A stretch of DNA of 32,611 nt from an uncultured Actinomycetes bacterium (GCA_903938735.1 CAJAEK010000123.1:1-32611), one strand, 5' to 3'; shown: positions 1-7,981, numbered from the stretch's first letter. Made by a program: numbers and translations. Notes: generated from the sequence alone by a model not told the origin.

Positions 1-219
1 ACCTTGAGCAAAGCGTTAGGAAATCCCTTGCTCTCGAACGACGATGTAGAGCGCGTTCGTTCCATCATTACAGAATCTGGTGCTCTTAATGAACTCGAGC
101 AGCTCATCACTGATTTAACGGATCAAGCGGTTGCGGCGCTCAATGCCCCAGTTCTGCATTCTGATGCTCGTGAAATTTTGACCGAACTAGCCACCGTTGT
201 TACACGTCGTAAGAGTTAG
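1..219 (+). CDS. crtE: Polyprenyl (geranylgeranyl) diphosphate synthase, C-terminal end, partial
   Basis: The reading frame is open from base 1 and ends at a TAG at 217-219, leaving 72 codons of a gene that starts outside the window. The visible residues (GNPLLSNDDVERVRSIITES followed by an all-helical end) resemble the last helices of trans-isoprenyl diphosphate synthases. The catalytic DDxxD motifs would lie upstream and cannot be seen. The next gene, crtI, begins 6 bases after the stop, so the two are almost certainly one operon. A GGPP synthase would supply the C20 precursor that CrtB condenses to phytoene. The family call rests on a short tail plus the crt context. A different prenyl chain length is possible. 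Confidence 0.7.
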   Translation, partial: TLSKALGNPLLSNDDVERVRSIITESGALNELEQLITDLTDQAVAALNAPVLHSDAREILTELATVVTRRKS

Positions 220-225
220 GAACTC

Positions 226-1707
226 ATGAAGCGAGTAAAGGGTCCTACAGACCACGTAGTAATTGTTGGTGCCGGACTAGGCGGACTGAGCGCTGCGCTC
301 CGATTGGCTGGCGCAGGTCGTAAAGTCACGGTTGTTGAACGCGAAAGTGTTCCTGGTGGACGTAACGGATTGCTCAATAAAGATGGCTATGCCTTCGATA
401 CCGGCCCAACGGTTTTAACGATGCCTAACTTGATTCAAGATGCGCTCTCTTGCGTGGGTGAAGATATTAAGGATTGGTTAGAGCTGGTTCCGCTTGATCC
501 GCTCTATCGCGCCTTCTATCACGACGGTTCCACGCTCGATGTCCACGCCGATACCGGCCGCATGCAAGAAGAGATCCGAACCGTGATTGGCGCTGAAGAA
601 GCGGCGGGGTACGGTCGTTACGTCGATTTCGTCACCAAGCTCTACAAGTACGAAATGAACGATTTCATCGACCGCAATATCGATTCACCACTCAATCTTT
701 TGACGCCTAACCTGGCCAAACTCGTGGCACTCGGCGGCTTTCGACGCCTCGCGCCAAAGGTCAACGACTATCTGAAGGACCCACGCACCCAGAAGGTCTA
801 CTCGTTCCAGGCAATGTATGCCGGGGTCAGCCCACAACAAGCGCTCGCCATCTACGCAATCATCGCTTACATGGATTCGGTCAACGGCGTCTTCTTCCCT
901 AAGGGCGGAATGCACGCGGTTCCCCGCGCTCTCGCTGGCGCTGCTGCAAAACATGGCGTTGAATTTAAATACAACAGCACGGTCACATCAGTAGAACATT
1001 CCAACGGTCGGGCGACCGCGGTCATGACCGAAAATGGTGAACGCATCGAATGCGATGCGGTAATTCTCAACCCTGATCTGCCTGTGGCGTGGCGCGATTT
1101 GCTCGGCAAGACGCCTGCTTCAGTAAAGCGCCTTAATTACTCACCATCGTGTGCAACGCTATTGGTTGGCTCCTCCAAGAGTTACCCACGTTTAGCTCAT
1201 CACAACATTCACTTTGGCGAGTCATGGGATGGCGTCTTCGATGAGCTCATCAACAAGAAGACGTTGATGACCGACCCCAGCTTGCTAGTCACTGTCCCGA
1301 CGCATGACGACCCATCATTAGCACCCGCGGGCAAGAGTTCGTATTACGTTCTCTTCCCTACCCCAAATCTCACCGCGGATATCGACTGGAAAGTCGAAGG
1401 ACCGAAATACCGCGATCAGATGATTCGCACAATGGAAGCGCGTGGTTATGAAGGCTTTGGTGATTCGATTGAAGTCGAACACTTGACCACACCACTGGAT
1501 TGGCAAGCACAAGGCATGGAACAAGGCGCACCCTTTGCGGCCGCACACACCTTCTTCCAGACGGGTCCATTCCGATCAAAGAACATGGCAAAGGGATATG
1601 AGAATGTGGTCTTTGCTGGATCCGGAACGCAGCCAGGTGTTGGTGTTCCAATGGTATTGATTTCGGGTCGTTTAGCCGCGGAGCGAATCGTTGGTCCGGT
1701 TAGCTAA
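226..1707 (+). CDS. crtI: Phytoene desaturase (CrtI family)
   Basis: This 493-residue FAD-dependent enzyme matches the usual CrtI length. The N terminus carries the dinucleotide-binding fold (GAGLGGLSAALRLAGAG, about residues 16-32) followed by an acidic residue and PGGRNG. The C terminus has the family signature FAGSGTQPGVGVPMVLISG. CrtI enzymes introduce double bands of desaturation into phytoene to give neurosporene or lycopene at the membrane. The ATG at 226 follows an AGGAAC ribosome-binding sequence and sits 6 bases after the preceding prenyltransferase, indicating translational coupling. The gene ends 3 bases before the convergent cytosine deaminase. The number of desaturation steps cannot be read from sequence alone, and related CrtI-like ketolases or isomerases are a less likely alternative. 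Confidence 0.92.
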   Translation: MKRVKGPTDHVVIVGAGLGGLSAALRLAGAGRKVTVVERESVPGGRNGLLNKDGYAFDTGPTVLTMPNLIQDALSCVGEDIKDWLELVPLDPLYRAFYHDGSTLDVHADTGRMQEEIRTVIGAEEAAGYGRYVDFVTKLYKYEMNDFIDRNIDSPLNLLTPNLAKLVALGGFRRLAPKVNDYLKDPRTQKVYSFQAMYAGVSPQQALAIYAIIAYMDSVNGVFFPKGGMHAVPRALAGAAAKHGVEFKYNSTVTSVEHSNGRATAVMTENGERIECDAVILNPDLPVAWRDLLGKTPASVKRLNYSPSCATLLVGSSKSYPRLAHHNIHFGESWDGVFDELINKKTLMTDPSLLVTVPTHDDPSLAPAGKSSYYVLFPTPNLTADIDWKVEGPKYRDQMIRTMEARGYEGFGDSIEVEHLTTPLDWQAQGMEQGAPFAAAHTFFQTGPFRSKNMAKGYENVVFAGSGTQPGVGVPMVLISGRLAAERIVGPVS

Positions 1708-1710
1708 CTG

Positions 1711-2157
1711 CTAGACCCCAATATCCTCGTTCCACACTTCCGGCTTCTCGGCGATAAATTTTGCCATCAAGTCTTTACATTCTTGCGAATTTAAATTGAT
1801 GACTTCAACGCCATTGGCGCGTAGTAGATCTTCCGCTCCCATAAAGGTCTCATTTTCACCGAGCACCACTCGTGGAATTCCATAGAGCAATATCGCACCG
1901 GTACACATGTTGCAGGGCGACAAGGTGGTATACATAGTTGCTTTTTGGTAAACCGACGCAGGTAACCGACCAATATTTTCTAGGCAGTCAGTTTCACCAT
2001 GGCGAATTGCACTACCCAGTTGAACGCGCTTGTTGTATCCAGTGCCCAACACCTTGCCATCCACGACTAACGCGCCGCCAATCGGCACGCCACCTTGCGA
2101 ACCACCTTCACGCGCAGCCGCTATTGCATACTCCAAAAATTCTTGATCGGTACTCAT
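1711..2157 (-). CDS. Cytosine deaminase, yeast Fcy1-like
   Basis: This 148-residue cytidine-deaminase-fold protein has zinc ligands in H53-x-E55 (IRHGETDCLENIGR) and PC82NMC85. The surrounding TTLSPCNMCTGAI, YGIPRVVLGEN and the terminal WNEDIGV closely follow the fungal cytosine deaminase Fcy1 rather than the amidohydrolase-type bacterial CodA. The expected reaction is cytosine to uracil plus ammonia. A longer frame reaches 2208, but family alignment begins at MSTDQEFLEYA, and GAAGAG stands just upstream of the ATG at 2157. It lies downstream of a CodB-like permease on the same strand, across an 84-base gap holding a hairpin. That pairing supports cytosine uptake and salvage. Guanine deaminase is the main alternative, but the Fcy1-like motifs argue against it. 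Confidence 0.87.
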   Translation of the reverse strand: MSTDQEFLEYAIAAAREGGSQGGVPIGGALVVDGKVLGTGYNKRVQLGSAIRHGETDCLENIGRLPASVYQKATMYTTLSPCNMCTGAILLYGIPRVVLGENETFMGAEDLLRANGVEVINLNSQECKDLMAKFIAEKPEVWNEDIGV

Positions 2158-2192
2158 GATTCTCTTCTTTCTATATCTGGTGACGAAACGAC

Positions 2193-2226
2193 GAAAGCCA
2201 GCTGGCACAAAGGCTAGCTGGCTTTC
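2193..2226 (-). terminator. Intergenic hairpin between permease and deaminase
   Basis: A perfect 11-base inverted repeat (GAAAGCCAGCT at 2193-2203 and AGCTGGCTTTC at 2216-2226) encloses a 12-base loop. It begins about 15 bases after the permease stop codon and ends 35 bases before the deaminase ATG. There is no clear U-tract on either strand, so it could act as an mRNA-stabilising or processing hairpin, or as partial attenuation of the second gene, rather than a classical terminator. Confidence 0.5.
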
Positions 2227-2241
2227 GGTTAAATCGGGGTA

Positions 2242-3621
2242 TTACTTCTCTGCTGAAACCTTCTTCTTTGCAGCGACGTAATAAATTACAAAGGCAAGCA
2301 CGAAGCCAACCAAGAATGCGATATCGCCAATTCCTGGATGGTGCTTAACAAAGTAACCGGAATAATACGACTGGTTCGAGAAGCCCCAGATTGCAATAAA
2401 CCCTGCAACCACAAAGGCAATTGGACCAGCAATATTCTCTCGCTTGGCGAAGAGCAGCTTCTCAATGGATGCGCCCTTGCGGATGACCTTGTCGGCAATC
2501 AAAACGCCTAGCCATGGCCCAATCCAGTAGGACATAACCAACAAGAAGTTCTCGTAGTTGTTCGCTGGATTGTTGAGCGCAGCATGAGCCAAGAGGAATC
2601 CGAGAATTCCAAAAATGATTGCAGAGATTGCACGACGCTGCTTACTACCGACCTTGAAGCCGATTGCCAAGAACGACAGTGCGCCTGAATAAATGTTCAG
2701 CACGTTTGCGCAGATTGATCCGCCGACAATGCCGAGCAAGACAAGTTTGCCAAGCCATGAAGGCATCAAGTGTGTGAAGTCACCGGTTGGGTTGGTATTC
2801 GCACCATAGCCGTGCATGCCAGCTGTTACAGCGGCTGCTCCGACAATCTGAAGAATGGTTGAGGAAACGAAGATTCCAAAACCAGCTGCACGACCCGCTG
2901 CCTTGCCATCTGTTGATGCAGGTAGGTAACGAGCGAAGTCAGATGAGAATGGGTTCCAGCCGGCGGCGTATCCGTAGACAGCGCCAACCAACAACAAGAA
3001 TCCACCAGGGGTATGGCCACCAGCGTGTGCGCTGAGGTGTCCCTTGCTCAGTGCGTAGATTGCTGCGGCACCGAAGACGACTACGAGATATGGGAAGAGG
3101 TACTTCTCCACATTCTGGACCAAGTTGTGACCGATGAATGCGATCGCAACCTGAATCAACACAACGATGATGAGTGCGGTGAGCACCTTCATCTTGGTGA
3201 GGTCTGCAAGCGCGAACGCGCCGGAGACGCTATTCACTGCGAACCAACCGATACCTGCTGCGCCAGCGTTCAACACTGAAGGAATGATGTTGCCGAGCTT
3301 GCCGAAGGCAGAGCGGCTTACGATCATTTGTGGGACGCCGTACTTAGGGCCGTCTTGAGTTAGGACATACTGACCGGCTGCGCCGAGTGCGTTACCGATA
3401 ACAATGCCGAGAACGGCTTGCCAGAAAGTAAGGCCGAAAAATAGAACGCCGAGAGCGCCAACATAAATTGTTGCGAACTCAAGGTTAGGGCTGGTCCAGG
3501 TCGCAAATAGATTGCGCGCCTTGCCGTGTCGATCTTTTGAGGGAATTGATTCGATACCGCCTGGCTCTACCGCGAGAACCTTCTCGCCGTATTCGCCTTC
3601 TCTCATCTCTAGGTTAGACAT
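2242..3621 (-). CDS. codB: NCS1-family cytosine/purine permease (CodB-like)
   Basis: This 459-residue polytopic protein has about 12 hydrophobic segments. It matches the nucleobase:cation symporter-1 family (for example LGAAGQYVLTQDGPKYGVPQ, PSVLNAGAAGIGWFAVN, and YAAGWNPFSSDFARYLP). Such carriers import cytosine, purines or allantoin with H+ or Na+. The next gene on the same strand is an Fcy1-like cytosine deaminase, so cytosine is the most likely substrate. The ATG at 3621 follows AGGAGAG. Upstream lie about 160 structured bases shared with the divergent crtB. Substrate identity is inferred from the neighbour, since NCS1 specificity is hard to read from sequence. Confidence 0.88.
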   Translation of the reverse strand: MSNLEMREGEYGEKVLAVEPGGIESIPSKDRHGKARNLFATWTSPNLEFATIYVGALGVLFFGLTFWQAVLGIVIGNALGAAGQYVLTQDGPKYGVPQMIVSRSAFGKLGNIIPSVLNAGAAGIGWFAVNSVSGAFALADLTKMKVLTALIIVVLIQVAIAFIGHNLVQNVEKYLFPYLVVVFGAAAIYALSKGHLSAHAGGHTPGGFLLLVGAVYGYAAGWNPFSSDFARYLPASTDGKAAGRAAGFGIFVSSTILQIVGAAAVTAGMHGYGANTNPTGDFTHLMPSWLGKLVLLGIVGGSICANVLNIYSGALSFLAIGFKVGSKQRRAISAIIFGILGFLLAHAALNNPANNYENFLLVMSYWIGPWLGVLIADKVIRKGASIEKLLFAKRENIAGPIAFVVAGFIAIWGFSNQSYYSGYFVKHHPGIGDIAFLVGFVLAFVIYYVAAKKKVSAEK

Positions 3622-3772
3622 ATCTCTCCTGATTTTGTTATCGGGGGTGTTTGCGACCCCGAGTGAAATGACGGCTCACTGGGCCGAGGGAATGCAAGGA
3701 AAATACCCGTCTCCCGCCACTACTCAGGGGTTCGCCACGCGGGTGAGAGCTCGCCCCGCGCCATCCCCCGTC
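3622..3772 (-). promoter_or_regulatory. Inverted-repeat-rich leader upstream of the cytosine permease
   Basis: The leader between the divergent permease and crtB contains a GC-rich hairpin at 3642-3661 (CGGGGT/ACCCCCG on the minus strand). It lies shortly before the AGGAGAG ribosome-binding site. Near 3661-3690 there are competing repeats, AGTGA/TCACT against CGGC/GCCG. I do not recognise a known riboswitch consensus; in particular the CUGAGA of TPP elements is absent. It may be an attenuating leader or simply GC-rich promoter DNA. Confidence 0.3.
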
Positions 3773-3778
3773 TAGGAT
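3773..3778 (+). promoter_or_regulatory. -10 box of a leaderless crtB promoter
   Basis: TAGGAT fits the TANNNT -10 consensus and is followed by exactly 6 bases (3779-3784) before the crtB ATG. Transcription would begin at or next to the A of the start codon. No ribosome-binding site is present upstream, and no convincing -35 was seen. Confidence 0.6.
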
Positions 3779-3784
3779 TCCCGC

Positions 3785-4687
3785 ATGAACGAACTCGACG
3801 CGGCCGGCATAACCGACCCAGCCCTTCGAGCCTCGTACGCCGAGTGCAAGCGACTGAATTCGCTCCACGGCAAGACCTATTACTTGGCCACCTTGCTACT
3901 CCCGCCCGCCAAGCGACCACACGTCCATGCCCTCTACGGCTTTGCGCGTTACGCCGATGAAATCGTGGACGATTTGGAGTCAACTCTGACTCAGGAAGAG
4001 AAAGCAGAAGCGCTTTCGAGTTGGGGAAATGGCGTCCTTGCTGACCTGCGTGCTGGCGTTAGCCATGACCATATCGGTGCGGCGCTGGTCGATACCGTCA
4101 ATCGATTTGATATTCCAATCGCGCACTTCGAGGCTTTCTTGCACTCCATGACCATGGATTTAACGGTGAGCGAGTATCAGAGCTACGGCGACCTGATGGA
4201 GTACGTCTACGGCTCCGCCTCAGTAATCGGTCTGCAGATGGTTCCCATCTTGGGGGTACTTGATCCAGCGGCGTATGCAGCTGCCGAAAAATTAGGAACT
4301 GCCTTTCAATTAGCGAACTTCATTCGCGATGTGGGAGAAGATTTAGAACGCGGTCGGGTCTATCTTCCGATTGACGAATTAACCGCCGCTGGCGTCACAT
4401 CAGAGATGTTGGAAGAACGTGTACTGACTCCTGAAATTCGTAACGCGCTGAAGTTTCAGATTGAGCGTGTTCGTCGATTGCAACGCGAAGCCACGCCGGG
4501 TATCCAGATGCTCGCCGCAGAAAGTCGCGCCTGCATCGAAGCTGCGGGTGAGCTGTATTGCGGCATCGTCGATGAGGTCGAAAAAATCGATTACCAAATC
4601 TTCGAGAAGCGGGCCGTCACTTCTACATGGCGCCGCATCAAGGTTGCTTTGCCTGCGTTGATCAGAGCGCGCAGAGCGCGTAGGTAG
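3785..4687 (+). CDS. crtB: Phytoene synthase
   Basis: This 300-residue trans-isoprenyl synthase has both aspartate-rich motifs of the squalene/phytoene synthase family. They are D58-EIV-D62 within YGFARYADEIVDDLE, and D182-VGE-D186 within NFIRDVGEDLERGRVYLP. It joins two GGPP molecules into phytoene at the membrane. It has its own apparent leaderless start and is separated from crtE-crtI by the opposite-strand cytosine genes, so it is likely transcribed independently of them. The start is set by TAGGAT 6 bases upstream. Downstream is a TPP riboswitch. Dehydrosqualene synthases share this fold, but the nearby crtI and crtE-like genes favour phytoene. Confidence 0.93.
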   Translation: MNELDAAGITDPALRASYAECKRLNSLHGKTYYLATLLLPPAKRPHVHALYGFARYADEIVDDLESTLTQEEKAEALSSWGNGVLADLRAGVSHDHIGAALVDTVNRFDIPIAHFEAFLHSMTMDLTVSEYQSYGDLMEYVYGSASVIGLQMVPILGVLDPAAYAAAEKLGTAFQLANFIRDVGEDLERGRVYLPIDELTAAGVTSEMLEERVLTPEIRNALKFQIERVRRLQREATPGIQMLAAESRACIEAAGELYCGIVDEVEKIDYQIFEKRAVTSTWRRIKVALPALIRARRARR

Positions 4688-4695
4688 CAAATAAC

Positions 4696-4704
4696 TGCTA
4701 GCCT
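4696..4704 (+). promoter_or_regulatory. Possible extended -10 promoter for the TPP riboswitch transcript
   Basis: TGCTAGCCT matches an extended -10 element (TGn followed by TANNNT). It lies 8 bases after the crtB stop and places a start site near 4711, at the 5' edge of the riboswitch. No good -35 is visible. Confidence 0.4.
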
Positions 4705-4708
4705 TTTT

Positions 4709-4796
4709 ACCAACGGGAGCCGAGGAATTGGCTGAGAGGATCCGATAGCCGGATCGACCGTAGGACCAGTTCGGTAATGCGAATTGGAAAGGGGTT
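4709..4796 (+). promoter_or_regulatory. TPP (THI-box) riboswitch
   Basis: The conserved core is readable in order. It shows ACGGGAGCC, then GGCTGAGAGG (the CUGAGA element at about 4731), then a P3 helix GGATCC/GGATC, then GACCGTAGGACCAG and GGTAATGCG. P4/P5 pairing is visible between ACCAGTTCG and CGAATTGG. The 3' end carries GGAAAGGGG (4786-4794), which is also the ribosome-binding site for the ATG at 4801, so ligand binding could hide the site and block translation. The ATG at 4777 belongs to the conserved UAAUGC and is not a start. The element binds thiamine diphosphate and links the downstream transporter to thiamine supply. Confidence 0.92.
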
Positions 4797-4800
4797 CATC

Positions 4801-5430
4801 ATGCATATCCATTTAATGGCGGTTTTTTTCACGGCGTGGGGTTATCAACTCACCTACCTGGAGTTTGTTGCATTCGTTACATCAGTTGTGGGCGTTGCTC
4901 TCGGCGTATTCGGACCTCGTCAAACCTGGCCGTGGTGGAATATCTCGTCACTTCTTTACGCAGGACTCTTCTATGAGCAGAAGTACTACGCGAGCGCTGC
5001 CTTGCAATTCGTCTTTGTGGCGGGCGGAATCTGGGGTTGGTTTGGCTGGGGTCCCAAGGGCGCAAAGCCTGCACGACTAACCGCGAAGGCGAAGGCAGGC
5101 TGGGGTGCACTGATGCTGATCGGCTGGTTTGCGCTTTATCCAGTGCTCAAGAAAATTGGTGCGGCAGCTTCTCTTACAGATGCATTTGGCTTTGTCGGCA
5201 GCTGTATTGCACAAGTGCTGATGGTGGTCGAGAAATACGAAAGCTGGCCGCTCTGGTTTGTCGTGGATGGCGTCTACACCTATCAGTTCTGGCACGGCGG
5301 CAGCTATCTAACCGCTATCTTGTACTTCATCTTCGTTCTCATCGCCGTTGGCGGTTGGAAGCGCTGGTTACGTGAATCCCGAGCCGAGGCGGTTATTGCA
5401 CATCATGCAGATTCCAGTAAATCTTCTTGA
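4801..5430 (+). CDS. pnuT: PnuC-family transporter, probably thiamine (PnuT)
   Basis: This 209-residue membrane protein has about seven hydrophobic helices and the tryptophan-rich PnuC signature (YASAALQFVFVAGGIWGWFG, and later YTYQFWHGGSYLTAILY). PnuC proteins move vitamins by facilitated diffusion, with trapping by phosphorylation: PnuC takes nicotinamide riboside and PnuT takes thiamine. The TPP riboswitch immediately upstream points to thiamine, so PnuT is the better name. The start at 4801 is chosen because it follows GGAAAGGGG, while the in-frame ATG at 4777 is inside the riboswitch core. Its 3' end overlaps the following kinase gene by 26 bases. Substrate is inferred from the riboswitch, not from binding residues. 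Confidence 0.88.
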   Translation: MHIHLMAVFFTAWGYQLTYLEFVAFVTSVVGVALGVFGPRQTWPWWNISSLLYAGLFYEQKYYASAALQFVFVAGGIWGWFGWGPKGAKPARLTAKAKAGWGALMLIGWFALYPVLKKIGAAASLTDAFGFVGSCIAQVLMVVEKYESWPLWFVVDGVYTYQFWHGGSYLTAILYFIFVLIAVGGWKRWLRESRAEAVIAHHADSSKSS

Positions 5431-5968
5431 CCATATTCAGAACGCAGAAGCCAAGTGTGGCCCGGCAGTTCTGATCACGATCGATGGACCAGCAGGTGCG
5501 GGCAAGACCACGCTTGCTGAAACACTTCGCGAAAAATTAGCCGAGCTTGGGCGTTCCGTCACCGTGCTCCATATGGATGATGCCTATGAAGGATGGGAGA
5601 ATGCGCTCGGCGGTTCACTTTCATCCCGATTGCGCAACGAAATCGTGCCGGCGCTGGCAAGCGGCAAGGCATATACCTTTCCGCGCTTTGACTGGCTCAT
5701 AAATAAATGGGACGAACCCACTCGTCATGAACCAACCGACGTCATCATTCTCGAAGGTGTCGGCGCGGGTCAGCGAGCGACTCGATCGGTCACATCCCTC
5801 GCTATCTGGATTGATATCTCGCCCAAAGAGGGAATGAATCGCGTTTTAGAACGCGACGGTTTTGCTATCGAACGCGAGATGAAGCACTTTAAAAAGCAGG
5901 AACTCGTTCACTTTGCGGCCGAGGGAACGGCGAGCGCTGCGGATTACTCGCTCGATGGTGCGTCCTAG
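5405..5968 (+). CDS. P-loop kinase, uridine-kinase-like
   Basis: This 187-residue protein has a Walker A motif GPAGAGKTT (about residues 27-35), a short acidic MDDAYEGW segment typical of uridine/pantothenate kinase-type folds, and a hydrophobic strand ending in EGVGAG. A later LERDG segment may form part of the lid. It starts inside the end of pnuT, with ATG at 5405, so the two are translationally coupled. Related actinobacterial proteins are usually annotated only as nucleoside kinase-like or ATP-binding. Because it is co-transcribed behind a TPP riboswitch and a transporter of a family that needs metabolic trapping, a role in phosphorylating thiamine or a related precursor is possible, but this is inference. 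The actual substrate is unknown. Confidence 0.75.
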   Translation: MQIPVNLLDHIQNAEAKCGPAVLITIDGPAGAGKTTLAETLREKLAELGRSVTVLHMDDAYEGWENALGGSLSSRLRNEIVPALASGKAYTFPRFDWLINKWDEPTRHEPTDVIILEGVGAGQRATRSVTSLAIWIDISPKEGMNRVLERDGFAIEREMKHFKKQELVHFAAEGTASAADYSLDGAS

Positions 5969-5992
5969 CCAGCCCTAGCGGGGTTTCCTCTC

Positions 5993-5998
5993 TAAGAT
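5993..5998 (+). promoter_or_regulatory. -10 box of a leaderless kinase promoter
   Basis: TAAGAT lies exactly 6 bases (5999-6004) before the GTG at 6005. No ribosome-binding site precedes that GTG, which supports leaderless initiation and the GTG start. Confidence 0.6.
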
Positions 5999-6004
5999 TT
6001 TGCC

Positions 6005-7972
6005 GTGTCAGACCTATCGGGCCAACTCATTGATGGCCGCTACCAATTGCAGCATCTCATTGCCGCTGGTGGCATGGCGAGCATTTACGCCGCTTTTGAC
6101 ACTCGACTCGATCGCAAGGTCGCGGTCAAAATTATGCACCCACACCTCGCCAACGACGAAGAGTTCGTCAATAGATTTATCCGGGAAGCTAAGGCGACTG
6201 CATCACTGTCGCATCCCAATATCGTTGCGATTCAGGATCAGGGATGGAACGAAGGTGGAGCGCCAGCGATCTTCTTGGTGATGGAATTTATCGAGGGCTT
6301 CACCTTGCGCGAATTACTTCATGAGCAAGGCGCGCTCGCTGCGGATGTGGCGCTTCGATATCTCGCACCGGTCGTCAGCGCTTTGGTCGCGGCCCACAAA
6401 CAAGGAATCATCCATCGCGATTTAAAACCTGAAAATATTTTGATTGCCAAAGACGGAAGAGTAAAGATTGCGGACTTTGGCTTGGCCCGCGGCGCAAGCC
6501 TCGGCACGACCATGACCGTCGAGTCCAGCGTTGTGCTGGGCAGCGTCTCGTACCTCGCGCCTGAACAGGTGCAGCGTGGTGTAAGCGATGCACGAAGTGA
6601 TATTTACTCCTTAGGCATCATGCTCTTTGAAATGGTGGTCGGAAAGCGTCCTTTCGATGGCGACTCCCCTATTGCCATTGCCTATAAGCACGTCAACGAA
6701 CGTGTTCCTGCACCGTCCACAATCAAAGCGGGGTTGCCGGTATTGCTGGACGAGATAGTTCTCAAGGCAACTGATCCAAATCCAGATAAGCGATATAGAG
6801 ATGCCGCGGCAATGGAGTTGGATATTCAAAAGCTACAACAAGAACTTGATCCAGCTCGACGTCAGCTCACGCTTGAACTAGATGTTGCGCCGCTGATCGC
6901 TAAACCAACGAAGAGCGCGAAGAAAAAGTCGCAATCAGAAAAGCTCGCACGACCTGGACTTCGATTTGGATCGGTCCCGGTCACGAATCCAATTACGAGA
7001 ACCTCAACCGCATCAGCAGCCCGAGAGAGTGAACCCATGCGCGAAGCAACAAACTCCACCGCCGAAATCCGACGCCGCAAACTCTCGCGCCGGGTAAAGC
7101 GTAATCGATTTGTAGCCGCGGTTATTCTTGTTGGCGCGCTTGGCTTTGGTTGGTATCACTTTTTAGGCGCAGGTAGCGGTGTCAGCATCCCATCGGTCGC
7201 CGGGTTATCTCAGGCGCAAGCAAATTCAATGTTGCAGCCGCTCGGTCTAAGCGCCGACGTTGCGGCAACTGTGCCCAGTGAAGAAATTCCGGCTGGTGTC
7301 ATCATCTCCTCTTCGCCGGGCGGTGGTGGTCACGTCAAAAAAGGCGGCACCGTTCACCTCACTATCTCGCAAGGTCCAGCGCAGATTGCAGTCCCGTTGC
7401 TTGTCGGACTATCGCCAGCCGATGCCAACAAGGCAATTGCAGCTGCTGGTCTACAAATCGGAACAACGACGCCGGCCTATAGCGAGACCGTGACGGCAGG
7501 TGCCGTGATTGACGGAGTACCAGCAGCGGGCACGCAAGTAAGGAAAAATACCCAAATTGATTTGTTGGTGAGCCAAGGCCCAGCTCCTGCAGGCGCACAG
7601 TCGTACATCGGTCTTTCAAGCGATCAGGCGTTGAACGAACTAACCGCCGCCGGCTACAAAGTACTCAGCAAGTACGGGTACAGCGACACCATCCCAGCTG
7701 GTTCAGTCATCACACAATCACCGCCCGCCAATACTCCACTCCCTAAGGGTTCGAACATCACGATTGTGATTTCGTCCGGCAGCGCAAAGGCTGCGGTCCC
7801 CAACGTTCTTAAGCAATCTACAAACTCCGCGACCGCTAACTTGGAGAATGCCGGCTTTGTCGTGAAGGTGAAGAGCTCGGGCACGCGCAAGAGCAAGGTA
7901 GTTGTCGCAATCTCTCCCAAGGCGGGAACCAAACTCAAGCGTGGCGGGACGGTAACAATCACCGTCAGATAG
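6005..7972 (+). CDS. Membrane Ser/Thr protein kinase with four PASTA repeats (PknL/PknB-like)
   Basis: This 655-residue Hanks-type kinase shows AVKIM with K42, HRDLKPEN with catalytic D139, DFG with D157, an activation loop containing T169 and T171, and the APE sequence LAPEQ. A basic linker (about 300-368) leads to one transmembrane helix at about 369-387. Four extracellular PASTA repeats follow at about 391-457, 459-525, 527-593 and 594-655. PASTA kinases sense muropeptides or cell-wall status and phosphorylate division and wall-synthesis proteins. Its position near aroG and a prenyl synthase resembles the pknL neighbourhood of Corynebacteriales, so it may be a PknL orthologue rather than PknB. 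That is inferred from synteny only. The GTG start follows a TAAGAT box. Confidence 0.93.
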   Translation: MSDLSGQLIDGRYQLQHLIAAGGMASIYAAFDTRLDRKVAVKIMHPHLANDEEFVNRFIREAKATASLSHPNIVAIQDQGWNEGGAPAIFLVMEFIEGFTLRELLHEQGALAADVALRYLAPVVSALVAAHKQGIIHRDLKPENILIAKDGRVKIADFGLARGASLGTTMTVESSVVLGSVSYLAPEQVQRGVSDARSDIYSLGIMLFEMVVGKRPFDGDSPIAIAYKHVNERVPAPSTIKAGLPVLLDEIVLKATDPNPDKRYRDAAAMELDIQKLQQELDPARRQLTLELDVAPLIAKPTKSAKKKSQSEKLARPGLRFGSVPVTNPITRTSTASAARESEPMREATNSTAEIRRRKLSRRVKRNRFVAAVILVGALGFGWYHFLGAGSGVSIPSVAGLSQAQANSMLQPLGLSADVAATVPSEEIPAGVIISSSPGGGGHVKKGGTVHLTISQGPAQIAVPLLVGLSPADANKAIAAAGLQIGTTTPAYSETVTAGAVIDGVPAAGTQVRKNTQIDLLVSQGPAPAGAQSYIGLSSDQALNELTAAGYKVLSKYGYSDTIPAGSVITQSPPANTPLPKGSNITIVISSGSAKAAVPNVLKQSTNSATANLENAGFVVKVKSSGTRKSKVVVAISPKAGTKLKRGGTVTITVR

Positions 7973-7981
7973 GGTTGCCGA

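Noticed and set aside
1938-2159. Open frames on the opposite strand of codA, codB, parE, aroG and other genes
   Set aside because: They overlap well-supported genes in other frames and show no family motifs, so they are treated as shadows.
4777-4800. Upstream ATG extension of pnuT
   Set aside because: The ATG belongs to the conserved UAAUGC of the TPP riboswitch, and the real start has GGAAAGGGG before it.
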